From positions 55,349 through 119,348 of the forward strand of contig NZ_AUIV01000013.1 in the NCBI RefSeq assembly GCF_000423885.1: a DNA stretch of 64,000 bases, written 5' to 3'. Of the stretch, positions 16,186 through 25,212 are shown piece after piece. A program made the position numbers and the translations under genes. How positions within the stretch are numbered: position 1 is the first letter of the stretch; each line of letters opens with the position of its first letter. The DNA comes from Thermomonas fusca DSM 15424. GTDB lineage: Bacteria; Pseudomonadota; Gammaproteobacteria; Xanthomonadales; Xanthomonadaceae. The notes below the pieces were generated by a model that was given only the letters and a program-made list of their open reading frames with translations, was not told where the DNA came from and ran no database searches.

Positions 16186-17604
16186 TTAGCGCAGCAGGCT
16201 CAGCACGTTCTGGGTGGACTGGTTGGCCTGGGCCAGCATGGCGGTACCGGCCTGGGCCAGGATCTGGGTGCGGGCCAGTTCGGCCGTTTCCTTGGCGAAG
16301 TCGGTGTCGCGGATGCGGCTGCGGGAAGCGGTCAGGTTTTCCGAAGTGGTGTTGAGGTTGCTGATCACCGAACTGAAGCGGTTCTGGATCGCACCCAAGT
16401 CGGCGCGAGAGCTGTTGACCGATTTCAGGGCGGCATCCATCGCCACGATCATCTTGTCGGCACCAGCGGTGGTCAGAACGTTTTCGTTCTGGAATCCGTT
16501 GTTGGTGGTGACAGCAGCAACACCATTGGTCAGTCCGGCATCAGTGCCCCCCGCGATCGTGAAGGAACCTTCATTGAAGCTGGTGAGGGTCATCGTGCCG
16601 TAATAGGTGTTCGTTGCAGAGTTGCCGGCAGTCGGATCGTTGGCCTGTCCGGCGAAACCGCCAGCGGTGGCGCCAGCGCCCCAAGCCTCAACGACATCAA
16701 TGTTGGCGCCATCAGCGCGGCTGAACGTCAAATTGCTCCCGGCTGCAGTGCCGGTAAAAGTGATGCCTGCGGCATTGAGCGTGTCTTTGACGGCATCCAG
16801 ATCGGTATCGAGATTCGCAGCGGTATAGCCAGCCGCTTCGTTCTGAGAGATGTTTACACCGCCCACACTCAGGCTGTACGTGCCGCCGGCAGAAGTGGCG
16901 AAAACGCCCAGCGAACCCGTGGTGCTGCTCGCGGTTGCGGTCACGCCGGTCTGGCTGCTGATGGCATTGATCGCCGCAGCCTGCGCCTTGGCATCCCGAG
17001 CGGCCGCGCCCACGGCGACATTGTTGATGGTCAGCTCTCCCGCGGTGAGCGCCCCAGCAACAGCAGCGCCCGCGGCGGTCGACGAAGACCAGCTGCCGAG
17101 GGAAGCAGTACCCGCGTCGGCGACGGAATCAATGCTGATGACCTGGCCCTGGTTGGCGCCGATCTGGAACGCCTGAGCGGTGAAGGAACCATCGAGCAGC
17201 TTCGTGTCGTTGAACGAGGTCTGCTCGGAAACGCGCTGGATTTCAGCTTTCAACTGCTGGACTTCAGCGTCGAGTGCCTGCCGGTCCGAGGTCGAGTTGG
17301 TGGCGTTGCGCGACTGCACCGCCAGCTCGCGGATGCGCTGCAGGTTGTTGCCGATCTCGCCCAGCGCGCCTTCGGCGGTCTGCGCCAGCGAGATACCGTC
17401 GTTGGCGTTGCGCGCCGCCTGGTTCAGGCCGCGGATCTGGGTGGTGAAACGCTCGGAAATCGCCAGGCCAGCGGCGTCGTCCTTGGCGCTGTTGATGCGC
17501 AGGCCCGAGGACAGGCGCTGGATGGTGGTGCCCAGGCTGGCGTTGTTGGTCGTGAGGTTGCGCTGCGAGTTCAGCGACATCACGTTGGTGTTGATGATGG
17601 ACAT
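16186..17604 (-). CDS. fliC: FliC, flagellin
   Basis: A 472-aa filament subunit, exported without a signal peptide. The conserved N-terminal D0/D1 domain (about 1-140) begins MSIINTNVMSLNSQRNL and includes LRINSAKDDAAGLAISERF. The variable Ala/Gly/Thr-rich centre (about 170-375) is surface-exposed. The C-terminal D1/D0 (about 385-472) has LGAIQNRFSSVISNLNT and ends AMLAQANQSTQNVLSLLR. It is somewhat longer than many xanthomonad flagellins because of the centre. There is only one flagellin gene in the window. It has a leader of about 100 nt with three direct repeats. Confidence 0.98.
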   Translation of the reverse strand: MSIINTNVMSLNSQRNLTTNNASLGTTIQRLSSGLRINSAKDDAAGLAISERFTTQIRGLNQAARNANDGISLAQTAEGALGEIGNNLQRIRELAVQSRNATNSTSDRQALDAEVQQLKAEIQRVSEQTSFNDTKLLDGSFTAQAFQIGANQGQVISIDSVADAGTASLGSWSSSTAAGAAVAGALTAGELTINNVAVGAAARDAKAQAAAINAISSQTGVTATASSTTGSLGVFATSAGGTYSLSVGGVNISQNEAAGYTAANLDTDLDAVKDTLNAAGITFTGTAAGSNLTFSRADGANIDVVEAWGAGATAGGFAGQANDPTAGNSATNTYYGTMTLTSFNEGSFTIAGGTDAGLTNGVAAVTTNNGFQNENVLTTAGADKMIVAMDAALKSVNSSRADLGAIQNRFSSVISNLNTTSENLTASRSRIRDTDFAKETAELARTQILAQAGTAMLAQANQSTQNVLSLLR

Positions 17605-17621
17605 TGCGTGTTCTCCGTGGA

Positions 17622-17679
17622 AGGGCGATGCCGGAATGGGTCAGGGCGTTGCCGGTTGGGGTCCGCAGGGGCTTGCCGG
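17622..17679 (-). repeat. Three 13-bp direct repeats in the fliC leader
   Basis: The plus strand carries AGGGCGATGCCGG (17622-17634), AGGGCGTTGCCGG (17643-17655) and AGGGGCTTGCCGG (17667-17679), at spacings of 21 and 24 bp. On the mRNA these read CCGGCAnCGCCCT-like units. They lie entirely in the untranslated leader between the predicted promoter and the fliC start. They may be protein- or RNA-binding sites; the function is unknown. Confidence 0.65.
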
Positions 17680-17711
17680 TTTTTGGTGCGGCCCTGTCCT
17701 CTGCAATCCCG

Positions 17712-17738
17712 GTAACGGACCCCGCTGGGGTTTCTTGA
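17712..17738 (-). promoter_or_regulatory. Probable sigma-28-type promoter of fliC
   Basis: The minus strand reads TCAA, 15 bases, then TCCGTTAC, a degenerate match to TAAA-N15-GCCGATAA. The same TCAA minus-35 and an intermediate minus-10 occur at cheV and fliD in this window. An A/T-rich tract at about 17775-17792 lies just upstream and could act as an UP element. It would give a leader of about 100 nt. Confidence 0.5.
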
Positions 17739-17999
17739 GGGGAATGTTTGGATTTGGGTACTGCTTCGCAGAAATAAAAAAATTTCCGTGGAGGCCCTAA
17801 AGATTCCTAAAGCCTGCCTTCGCAGTGCGGCGGCCGGGCTGCAAACCGGTATCGGCAATGTGCTGGCAGCCTGTAATCGGCGGTGTTCGGCAAGCGGGTG
17901 GCCTTGCCACGGCTTGTCGACGTGGCGCGCGCGACAATCGCGCCGTGCGCCGGCAAGCTTGCCGGCATAGCGATGCTATGCGACCGCAGGAGCCGCCTG
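17739..17999. other. Intergenic region between fliC and the MFS gene
   Basis: No gene is seen. It holds the AT-rich tract upstream of the fliC promoter and the upstream region of the plus-strand transporter. An open frame continues upstream of the transporter start, but its residues are not membrane-like. I could not place a sigma-70 promoter with confidence. Confidence 0.5.
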
Positions 18000-19187
18000 A
18001 TGAAACTTCCCCATCTGCCGCGCGGCGTGGTTGCGCTGGGCTTCGTGAGCCTGTTCATGGACACCTCGTCGGAGATGGTGCACAGCCTGCTGCCGGTGTT
18101 CCTGGTCAGCGTGCTGGGGGTCAGTGCGATGTCCGTGGGGATCATCGAAGGCATCGCCGAGGCGACTGCGGCCATCGTCAAGGTGTTCTCGGGCACGCTC
18201 AGCGACTGGATCGGCAGGCGCAAGCCGCTGGTGCTGCTGGGCTACGGGCTGGCCGCGTTGACCAAGCCGCTGTTCCCGCTGGCGTCGGGGCTGGGCATGG
18301 TGCTGGTGGCGCGTTTCGTGGATCGGATCGGCAAGGGCATCCGCGGGGCGCCGCGCGATGCGCTGGTGGCCGACATCACCCCGCCGGAGTCGCGCGGCGC
18401 GGCGTACGGGCTGCGGCAGTCGATGGATACCGTGGGTGCGTTCGCCGGGCCCTGCATCGCGCTGCTACTGATGGCTGCCAGCGGCGACAACTTCAGGCTG
18501 GTGTTCTGGGTGGCGGTGGTGCCGGCGGTGGTCTCGGTGCTGTTCATCGTGTGGGGCGTGCAGGAGCCGGAAACGCTGGCGGTGACCCACCGGCGGCGCT
18601 CGCCGATCCATCGCGACGAACTGCGCCGGCTGCCGGCGTCCTATTGGCTGGTGATCGGGTTCGCCGGGGCGCTGTCGCTGGCGCGGTTCAGCGAGGCCTT
18701 CCTGCTGCTGCGCGCCAGTAGCGTGGGGCTGGCGGCGACTTGGGTGCCGCTGGTGCTGGTCGTGATGAACGTGGTCTACGCGGCCAGCGCATGGCCGTTC
18801 GGGCACTGGTCCGACCGCGGCGAACGCCATCGCCTGCTGGCGCTGGGCATCCTGCTGCTGATCGTGGCCGACGTGGTGATGGCGCTGGCAACGTCGGTGG
18901 GCTGGGTGCTGGCCGGCACCGTGCTGTGGGGGCTGCACATGGGGGCGACACAGGGCTTGTTGGCCACGCTGGTCGCCGACGCCGCGCCCGCCGACCTGCG
19001 CGGCACCGCGTTCGGCCTGTTCAACCTGATGACCGGCCTGGCCCTGCTGCTGGCCAGCTTCCTGGCCGGCGCGCTGTGGACGGCGGCGGGGCCGGCAATG
19101 ACCTTCGCCGCCGGCGCCGGGTTTTCGCTGCTGGCGCTGGTTGGGTTGGTTGTGGTCAGCCGGCGGACGCGGGCTGCAGCGGCCTGA
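18000..19187 (+). CDS. MFS transporter
   Basis: A 395-aa inner-membrane transporter of the major facilitator superfamily with about 12 membrane segments. It opens LPRGVVALGFVSLFMDTSSE, a phrase typical of a drug-efflux-like MFS subgroup. The loop 2-3 motif is present as FSGTLSDWIGRRKPLVLLGYG (about residues 62-82), with the conserved D and RR. ATG 18000 has a good AGGAG 8 bp upstream. Its substrate is unknown. It is the only clearly non-flagellar gene between fliC and flgL and is on the opposite strand, so it is probably an insertion into the locus. Confidence 0.88.
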   Translation: MKLPHLPRGVVALGFVSLFMDTSSEMVHSLLPVFLVSVLGVSAMSVGIIEGIAEATAAIVKVFSGTLSDWIGRRKPLVLLGYGLAALTKPLFPLASGLGMVLVARFVDRIGKGIRGAPRDALVADITPPESRGAAYGLRQSMDTVGAFAGPCIALLLMAASGDNFRLVFWVAVVPAVVSVLFIVWGVQEPETLAVTHRRRSPIHRDELRRLPASYWLVIGFAGALSLARFSEAFLLLRASSVGLAATWVPLVLVVMNVVYAASAWPFGHWSDRGERHRLLALGILLLIVADVVMALATSVGWVLAGTVLWGLHMGATQGLLATLVADAAPADLRGTAFGLFNLMTGLALLLASFLAGALWTAAGPAMTFAAGAGFSLLALVGLVVVSRRTRAAAA

Positions 19188-19221
19188 TGTCCGGGCGGCG
19201 GATATTAGCCCCGGTGCCGCC

Positions 19222-20442
19222 TCAGAGCTTGTTGAACAGCGACATGCCCTGCGTCTGCAGCATGGTCTTCTGCGCGGCTTCCAGCGCCAGCATCTGCATG
19301 TTGAGGCGGCTGATGGCTTCGGCCAGATTGGTTTCGCGCAGGCTGGCCAGCGATTCGGACAGGGTGAGGCTCTGCAGGCTGCGGCCGTCGTTGGCGGTGT
19401 CGATGTCGTTCATGCGCGCGCCGACGCCGGAACGCAGCGACAGCATGTGGCCCTGCGCGGTGGTGATGTCGCCGATGGCGCTGCCGAAGGCGTTGACGCG
19501 GCGGGCGTTGTCGGCGGGGCCGGTGCCGGGCAGCAGCAGCGCGTCGGCGAAGGCCTGCAGGGTGGCGAACACGTCCTGGTTGGGGGCGGTTTCCACGCTG
19601 AAGGTGTCGCCGGCGGCGGGGCTGCCGCTGATCCTGAACTCCACGCCCAGCCCGGACGATGCGGGCGGCACGGCGCTACCGCTGGTCCAGCTGCCGGTCA
19701 CCGGCGGCGCCAGCGGGTTGCCGCCGGCATCGACGATTTCGTAAGCATCGGGGGCAGTGAACCGCAGGGTGAGGGCGTCGCCGTTCCAGGTGCTGGCGTC
19801 GGTGGCTTGGGCGCTGTTCAGCAGGCCGCTGCCGGTGTTGCCGGCGCCGGCGCTGCCGCGGGCATAGCCGTCGCCGGTGCGCACGCGCAGGAACACGGCG
19901 CTGCCGGGATCGCCGTCTTCGATGGCGACATCCGGCCCCACTTCCACCGCGTTGCGGCCGTCGTCACCGTGGTAGATCACGTTGCCGGCGTTGTCGGAGA
20001 AGGGGATGACGCCGTCGCGGGTGCCGGCGAACAGGCGGCGGCCGTTGCCGTCGTCGCGGTTGGCGATGTCCAGCAGGTTCTTGCGCAGCTGCAGCACTTC
20101 GGTGGCGATGGCCTTGCGGTCGTCCGGACCAAGTGCGCCGCTGTTGGCCTGGATGGCCAGCTCGCGGGCGCGGGTGAGGCTGTCGTTGGCGTCGGTCAGC
20201 GCGTTTTCCTGCATGCGCAGGCGGTGGTCCACGCGCAGGGCGTCGCTGTCGTACTGGGTCAGCGCGGCCTGCAGGTGGTCCAGCCGCTGCGCGGTGGCCA
20301 TGCCGACCGGGTCGTCCTTGCCCTGGGTGAGCTTGACGCCGCTGCTGATCTGCTGCTGGGTGCGGGCGATTTCACTCTGCCGGCTGAGCAGGCTGTTCAG
20401 GCCCTGCATGTACAGGCTCTGGGTGGAAATGCGCAGGGTCAT
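19222..20442 (-). CDS. flgL: FlgL (HAP3), hook-filament junction protein
   Basis: A 406-aa exported junction protein joining hook-side FlgK to the filament. The flagellin-like N-terminus (MTLRISTQSLYMQGLNSLLS, about 1-140) contains ISSGVKLTQGKDDPVGMATA. The C-terminal flagellin-like helix ends ISRLNMQMLALEAAQKTML and LFNKL. It is the last gene of flgBCDEFGHIJKL, 18 bp after flgK, and converges with the MFS gene. Confidence 0.95.
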   Translation of the reverse strand: MTLRISTQSLYMQGLNSLLSRQSEIARTQQQISSGVKLTQGKDDPVGMATAQRLDHLQAALTQYDSDALRVDHRLRMQENALTDANDSLTRARELAIQANSGALGPDDRKAIATEVLQLRKNLLDIANRDDGNGRRLFAGTRDGVIPFSDNAGNVIYHGDDGRNAVEVGPDVAIEDGDPGSAVFLRVRTGDGYARGSAGAGNTGSGLLNSAQATDASTWNGDALTLRFTAPDAYEIVDAGGNPLAPPVTGSWTSGSAVPPASSGLGVEFRISGSPAAGDTFSVETAPNQDVFATLQAFADALLLPGTGPADNARRVNAFGSAIGDITTAQGHMLSLRSGVGARMNDIDTANDGRSLQSLTLSESLASLRETNLAEAISRLNMQMLALEAAQKTMLQTQGMSLFNKL

Positions 20443-20460
20443 GGGGCCTCCTTCATGGCA

Positions 20461-22350
20461 TCAGCGGCGCACGGCGCCGAGCAGTGCCTGGAACATGGTA
20501 TCGGCAGTGGCGATCACCTGCGCGGCAGCCTGATAGGCCTGCTGGTAGCGCAGCATGTTGGTGGCTTCCTCGTCGAGGTTGACGCCGGAAACGGATTCGC
20601 GCTCGGCCAGGATCTGGTCGTCCATGACCTGCTGCGCGTCGAGGTTGAGCTGGGCGTGGCGGGCGTCGCCGCCGACGCGGGCGGTGAGCTGCGACATGCC
20701 CGCGGTGACGTCGTTGCGGCCGCCGTTGAGCACGGCCTTGGCGTCCACCGCCGCCAACAGGCGCGCGTTGGCGTTGTCGGAGGAACGCGGGCCGGTGCGG
20801 CCGAGGTTGATTTCGTCGCCGGCGGCGGGGTTGCCTTTCAGCACCAGCGACCAGCCGCTGCCGGTGATGGTGTCGCCGGGCGCATAGGCGACCGGCGGGC
20901 CACCGTCGACGGTATAAGTATTGGCGTCGATGAAGCTGATGTTGGCGCTGGTGAAGCCGGCGAACAGCGCCGGATCGGTGACGCTGGCGGTGCCGCCGCT
21001 GACGTTGCCGATGTTGCCGGCATCCAACCCCACTGTCATCGGCGCGGCGGCGGCAATCTGGCCGGGATCGGTCAACGCCAGCTGGATATTGGCGGCGGCC
21101 GCGGCGGTGGGCTGCAGGAGGAATCGGTCGCCGGCTGCGGCCGCGCCCGACAGCACCAGTTCCACGCCTTCGACCACGAACGGGTCGGCGCCGGTGCCGG
21201 TGCCGGTCATCGCCACCGCCTGGCCGGTATCGGCGCGGGCGGCGTTCCATGCAGCGCCGTCGAAGCGCAGGACCAGGTTGTTGCCGGTGAGCGCGCCAAC
21301 GTCGGCAACGCTGGTGGCGAAGCTGGCGGTGGACGCCGCGGCGTTGCCGCTGTGCGGATAGACCTTGGGGTCGGGCAGGGTAAAGAAGTCGGTGCCCGGG
21401 TTGCCGGCGTAATCGATGCCGCCGCGCTGGGTGGCGTTGAAGGTGTCGGCGAAGGCGGTGGCCAGGCGGCCCAGTTCGGCGCGGGCCGGATCGAGCACGT
21501 TGCTGCGGAATTCCAGCAGGCCGCCGATGGCGCCCGAGACCGAACCGGCCGGCAGCGGCACCGGCCCCGCCGGCGACTGCACGGCCAGTTGCGCGCGGTT
21601 GGCCTGATACGGGTCGGCCACGGTGGACAGCTGCATGGCGCGCGCGCCCAGCACCATCGGCTGGCCGCCGATGGTGAACACGTTCATCGCGCCGTCGTCC
21701 TGCAGCACGCCTTCGGCGCCGACCAGCGCCGATAGCTGGCCCACGCGCAGGTCGCGCTGGTCCAGCAGATCGGGCGAGGCGTTGTCGCCGGAGGCGATGA
21801 TGTCGCGGTTGAGGTTCGCGATCTCGCCGGCCAGCTGGTTGGCGGCGGTGATGTTGTCCTTGAGGCTGGCCTCGACCTCGTTGCCGAGTTGGGTCAGGTG
21901 GCCGTCGAGCGAACGCCAGCGCGTGGCCAGCTGGCCGCCAGTGGTCAGCATCTGGCTGCGCGCGGCGGTGGAGGTGGGGTCGGCCACCACGCCCTTGGCG
22001 GCGCTGAAGAAGCTCGACCAGGCCGTGGCCAGGCCGGTAGTGGGGTCGGAAATCAGCTTGTCCACCCGCGACGACAGTCCGGTCATCTGGGTCAGCCGGC
22101 CCATTTCGCCGGCGCTGTCGAGCTGGCGCGCATACACCAGGCCGTCGGCAAGCCGACGCAGGTTGGCCACGTCGACGCCCTGGCCGATGCTGATCCGGCC
22201 CGGCTGGCCCGCTCGCGCTTCGAATTCCACCCGCTGGCGGCTGTAGCCGGGCGTGGTGGCGTTGGCCACGTTGTGGCCGACGGTGGACATCGCCCGCTGG
22301 AACGCCAGCAGGGCGGATGCGCCGGTTCCGAGTACGCCTCCAGTCGGCAT
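20461..22350 (-). CDS. flgK: FlgK (HAP1), hook-filament junction protein
   Basis: A 629-aa exported protein that caps the hook and connects it to FlgL. The N-terminal rod-type motif is GTGASALLAFQRAMSTVGHN followed by ATPGYSRQRVEF. A large variable insert (about 180-530) follows, then the C-terminal rod motif with SGVNLDEEATNMLRYQQAYQ and AAQVIATADTMFQALL. Length is normal. It is 3 bp after flgJ. Confidence 0.96.
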   Translation of the reverse strand: MPTGGVLGTGASALLAFQRAMSTVGHNVANATTPGYSRQRVEFEARAGQPGRISIGQGVDVANLRRLADGLVYARQLDSAGEMGRLTQMTGLSSRVDKLISDPTTGLATAWSSFFSAAKGVVADPTSTAARSQMLTTGGQLATRWRSLDGHLTQLGNEVEASLKDNITAANQLAGEIANLNRDIIASGDNASPDLLDQRDLRVGQLSALVGAEGVLQDDGAMNVFTIGGQPMVLGARAMQLSTVADPYQANRAQLAVQSPAGPVPLPAGSVSGAIGGLLEFRSNVLDPARAELGRLATAFADTFNATQRGGIDYAGNPGTDFFTLPDPKVYPHSGNAAASTASFATSVADVGALTGNNLVLRFDGAAWNAARADTGQAVAMTGTGTGADPFVVEGVELVLSGAAAAGDRFLLQPTAAAAANIQLALTDPGQIAAAAPMTVGLDAGNIGNVSGGTASVTDPALFAGFTSANISFIDANTYTVDGGPPVAYAPGDTITGSGWSLVLKGNPAAGDEINLGRTGPRSSDNANARLLAAVDAKAVLNGGRNDVTAGMSQLTARVGGDARHAQLNLDAQQVMDDQILAERESVSGVNLDEEATNMLRYQQAYQAAAQVIATADTMFQALLGAVRR

Positions 22351-22353
22351 CGT

Positions 22354-23328
22354 TTAACCCTCCAGTCCGGCCAGCGCACGACGCATGGTAGCGCCGTCGG
22401 CAATCGCCACGATCTTGGCCGCGTAGGCCGGGTCGGTGGCGTAGCCGGCGCGCTGCAGCGCCTTCGCGAAATGATGGACGTCGCCGCCGGTCCCGCGCGC
22501 GTCGGCATAGCGCGGGTTCTTCAGCAGCCGGGTGTAGTCGGCGAAGCTGTCGGCCGGGCTGCCGTAGCTGCGAAACGCGGCGCGTTCGTTGACCCGCTGG
22601 CCGTTGACGTATTCGTGGGTGGCGGTTTCGACCTTGCCGCCGCGCCAGCTGCCGCCGGCCTTGATGCCGAACAGATTGTGCGAGGTGACGCCTTCGCGCC
22701 CGGCCAGGCGACGGCCCCAGCCGGTTTCCAGCGCGGCCTGCGCCACCAGCGCCTTGGCCGGCACGCCCAACTCCTCGGCGGCCTTGCGCGCATGCGGCCA
22801 GACCGAACGGGCGAAGGCTTCGGGGCTGCTGCAGTCCAGCGGCGCGTTCTCGTCGCAGCTGATGACCGCGGCGGCCAGCGGCGGGCGCGGCGGCATCGCC
22901 ATCGCCTGCAGGGAGGTGCCGCTGCTGGCGGGGGCCAGCGACAGGGAGCTGCCGCGCAGGCCGGCCGGCAGCGGCAGCCCGGAGGGAGTGTCGGCCGCGG
23001 GCAGCGCCATCGGCGCATTCGGCTGGCGCAGCGGCAGCCCGCCAACCGGCGGTGCCGGGGTGGCGGTGGCGCCGGACAGCTGGCCCACGATCATCGGCTG
23101 CAGGCCCAGCCCGCGACCCTTGGTCAATTCCTTCGCCAGGGCCTGGTCGTACATGTCGCGATAGCTGTTGTCGCCGCCGAACGGGTCGCCCGGCGTCGCG
23201 CTGCGCATGCTCTTGATCAGCATCTGGGCGAACTGGCTCTCCAGCCCGCGCGCGGCTTCCTCCACGCGGGCGCGCGGGGTCGCCTCGGGGCGTTGCAGGG
23301 GGAAGGCGGTGGCGACGGGCAGGCGCAT
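22354..23328 (-). CDS. flgJ: FlgJ, rod cap and peptidoglycan hydrolase
   Basis: A 324-aa periplasmic two-domain protein. The N-terminal rod-binding domain (about 15-110) has LESQFAQMLIKSMRSATPGD and YRDMYDQALAKELTKGRGLG. A Pro-rich linker follows. The C-terminal glucosaminidase-type domain (about 175-320) has LVAQAALETGWGRR, with the likely catalytic Glu, then SHNLFGIKAGGSW. It opens a hole in the cell wall for the growing rod. This fused arrangement is typical of beta- and gammaproteobacteria. Confidence 0.95.
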   Translation of the reverse strand: MRLPVATAFPLQRPEATPRARVEEAARGLESQFAQMLIKSMRSATPGDPFGGDNSYRDMYDQALAKELTKGRGLGLQPMIVGQLSGATATPAPPVGGLPLRQPNAPMALPAADTPSGLPLPAGLRGSSLSLAPASSGTSLQAMAMPPRPPLAAAVISCDENAPLDCSSPEAFARSVWPHARKAAEELGVPAKALVAQAALETGWGRRLAGREGVTSHNLFGIKAGGSWRGGKVETATHEYVNGQRVNERAAFRSYGSPADSFADYTRLLKNPRYADARGTGGDVHHFAKALQRAGYATDPAYAAKIVAIADGATMRRALAGLEG

Positions 23329-23361
23329 GTCAGGATGGATGCAAACGGCATGCCATCGGCA

Positions 23362-24462
23362 TCAGATCACTTCCAGCTCGGCGCGCAGGGCCCCGGCCTG
23401 CTTGAGCGCCTCGAGGATGGCCACGATGTCGCCCGGCGCCGCGCCGACCGCATTCACCGCACGCACGATCTCCTCCAGCGAGGTGCCGCCCTTGAACAGC
23501 ACCATGTGGCTGCCCTCGGCCTCCGCGCTGACGGTGGACTGCGGTGCCACCACGGTGCTGCCGCGGCCGAACGGCTCCGGCTGGCTGACCTGGGTGGCTT
23601 CGGTGATGGTGACGGTGAGCGAGCCGTGCGCGACCGCCGCCGGCAGTACGCTGACCTGGCCGCCCATCACCACGGTGCCGGAGCGGGCGTTGACGATGAC
23701 CTTGGCGGCGGCGGTGCCGGGATCCACGTCCAGGGATTCCAGTGCGGCCAGGAAACTCACGCGGTCGCCGGCCGGCGGCGCGATCTCGATGGTTACGCCG
23801 TCGAGCGCGCGGGCGCTGGCGGCGCCGAAGCTGCGATTGACCGCCGACACGATCCGCGAGGCGGTGGTGAAGTCGGCTTCGTGCAGGTTCAGCACGACTT
23901 TGTCGCCGGTGTTCGAGGCGGGCACCGAACGCTCGACGATGGCCCCGGACGGAATCCGCCCACCGTTGGGCGCGTTGACCGAGATCCGCGAGCCGTCGCG
24001 CCCGGAGGCACCGAAGCCGCTGACCACCAGGCTGCCCTGGGCGATCGCGTAGACCTCGCCGTCGGCGCCCTTGAGTTGGGTCATCAGCAGGCTGCCGCCG
24101 CGCAGCGAGCCGGCGTTGCCGATCGAGGACACGGTCACGTCGATCGGCTGGCCGGGCTTGGCGAACGCCGGCAGTTCGGCATGCACGGCCACCGCGGCCA
24201 CGTTCTTGAGCTGCGGATTGACGTTGGGCGGGATCGACACGCCCAGCTGGTCCAGCATGGTGCGCAGGCTCTGCACGGTGAAGGGCGTCTGGCTGGTGCG
24301 ATCGCCGCTGCCATCCAGGCCCACCACCAGGCCGTAACCGATCAGCGGGTTGCCGCGCACGCCGGCCACCTGCGCCAGATCCTTGACGCGTTCGGCCTGC
24401 GCCGGTGGCGCCACCGCCAGCGTGAACAGCAGGGCGGCAACCGCGATTGCAATACGTTTCAT
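23362..24462 (-). CDS. flgI: FlgI, flagellar P-ring protein
   Basis: A 366-aa periplasmic protein that forms the P-ring bushing around the rod in peptidoglycan. The signal peptide is about residues 1-23 (AVAALLFTLAVAPPAQA). The family start ERVKDLAQVAGVRGNPLIGY and GLVVGLDGSGDRTSQTPF are highly conserved, and it ends ALKQAGALRAELEVI. P-ring assembly needs FlgA as chaperone; flgA is encoded at 30.7 kb. It lies 10 bp after flgH. Confidence 0.97.
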   Translation of the reverse strand: MKRIAIAVAALLFTLAVAPPAQAERVKDLAQVAGVRGNPLIGYGLVVGLDGSGDRTSQTPFTVQSLRTMLDQLGVSIPPNVNPQLKNVAAVAVHAELPAFAKPGQPIDVTVSSIGNAGSLRGGSLLMTQLKGADGEVYAIAQGSLVVSGFGASGRDGSRISVNAPNGGRIPSGAIVERSVPASNTGDKVVLNLHEADFTTASRIVSAVNRSFGAASARALDGVTIEIAPPAGDRVSFLAALESLDVDPGTAAAKVIVNARSGTVVMGGQVSVLPAAVAHGSLTVTITEATQVSQPEPFGRGSTVVAPQSTVSAEAEGSHMVLFKGGTSLEEIVRAVNAVGAAPGDIVAILEALKQAGALRAELEVI

Positions 24463-24472
24463 CGGGGCCGCC

Positions 24473-25204
24473 TCAGTAGGGGAACAGCGCGGAGTTGAAG
24501 AAGCGGCCCAGCCAGCCCATCGCGTTGGAGCGGGCGAGGGTGCCGCGGCCGCCGTAGACGATGCGGGCGTCGGCCACGCGGTCGGAGGTCACCCGGTTGT
24601 CGGAGCCGATGTCGGCGCGGCGGACGATGCCCTGCACCTGCACCAGCTCGTCGCCCTGGTTCAGGCGCAGCTGCTTGTCGCCACGCACCAGCAGGTTGCC
24701 GTTGCCGAGGTCCTGCACCACCCGCACGGTCAGCTGGCCTTGCAGCTGGTTGCTCTGCGCGCTGTTGCCGTTGCCGGCGAAGTCGCGCCCGCCTTCCACC
24801 GAGGCCGACAGCAGGGACTTGCCGTTCAGCGTGACCTGCTGGCCGGCGAGGGTCGGCGCCGCCATGTCGACGCCGCTCTTCTTGGTGACCGCGGTATTGG
24901 CCTTGGTGGTGGCGCTGGTGCTTTCCACCAGCACGATGGTCAGCAGGTCGCCGATGTCGCTGGCCTTGTTGTCCTGGAACAGGCGCATCGGCTTGCCGCT
25001 GCGGCCGGCATAGATCGAGCCGCCGCCGTCGCCCGGACTGGGCGCGGCGCGCACCGGCTGCGGCGCCGGTTCCGCGTACTGCGCGACCGGGGCGTCGAAC
25101 GGACGCACGTCGCCCTGCAGCCGGTTGGCCGTAGCGCAGGCCGACAGGCCGAAAACGGCGGCAGCCAGCATGGCGGTGCGGGCGAGGAGGGCGGCGCGGC
25201 TCAT
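24473..25204 (-). CDS. flgH: FlgH, flagellar L-ring lipoprotein
   Basis: A 243-aa outer-membrane lipoprotein of the L-ring. The lipoprotein signal ends in the lipobox LSAC with acylated C23. Family stretches include GSIYAGRSGKPMRLFQDNKA, VVQDLGNGNLLVRGDKQL and VQGIVRRADIGSDNRV. The chosen start is ATG 25204 (MSRAALL). A GTG at 25216 that overlaps the flgG stop is possible and would add four residues to the signal peptide. Confidence 0.95.
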   Translation of the reverse strand: MSRAALLARTAMLAAAVFGLSACATANRLQGDVRPFDAPVAQYAEPAPQPVRAAPSPGDGGGSIYAGRSGKPMRLFQDNKASDIGDLLTIVLVESTSATTKANTAVTKKSGVDMAAPTLAGQQVTLNGKSLLSASVEGGRDFAGNGNSAQSNQLQGQLTVRVVQDLGNGNLLVRGDKQLRLNQGDELVQVQGIVRRADIGSDNRVTSDRVADARIVYGGRGTLARSNAMGWLGRFFNSALFPY

Positions 25205-25212
25205 GGCGGTAC

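Noticed and set aside
17605..17780. A sigma-54 promoter for fliC
   Set aside because: GC-N10-CC combinations exist on the plus strand, but the boxes do not resemble TGGCAC/TTGCA. The sigma-28-like site is better, though itself moderate.
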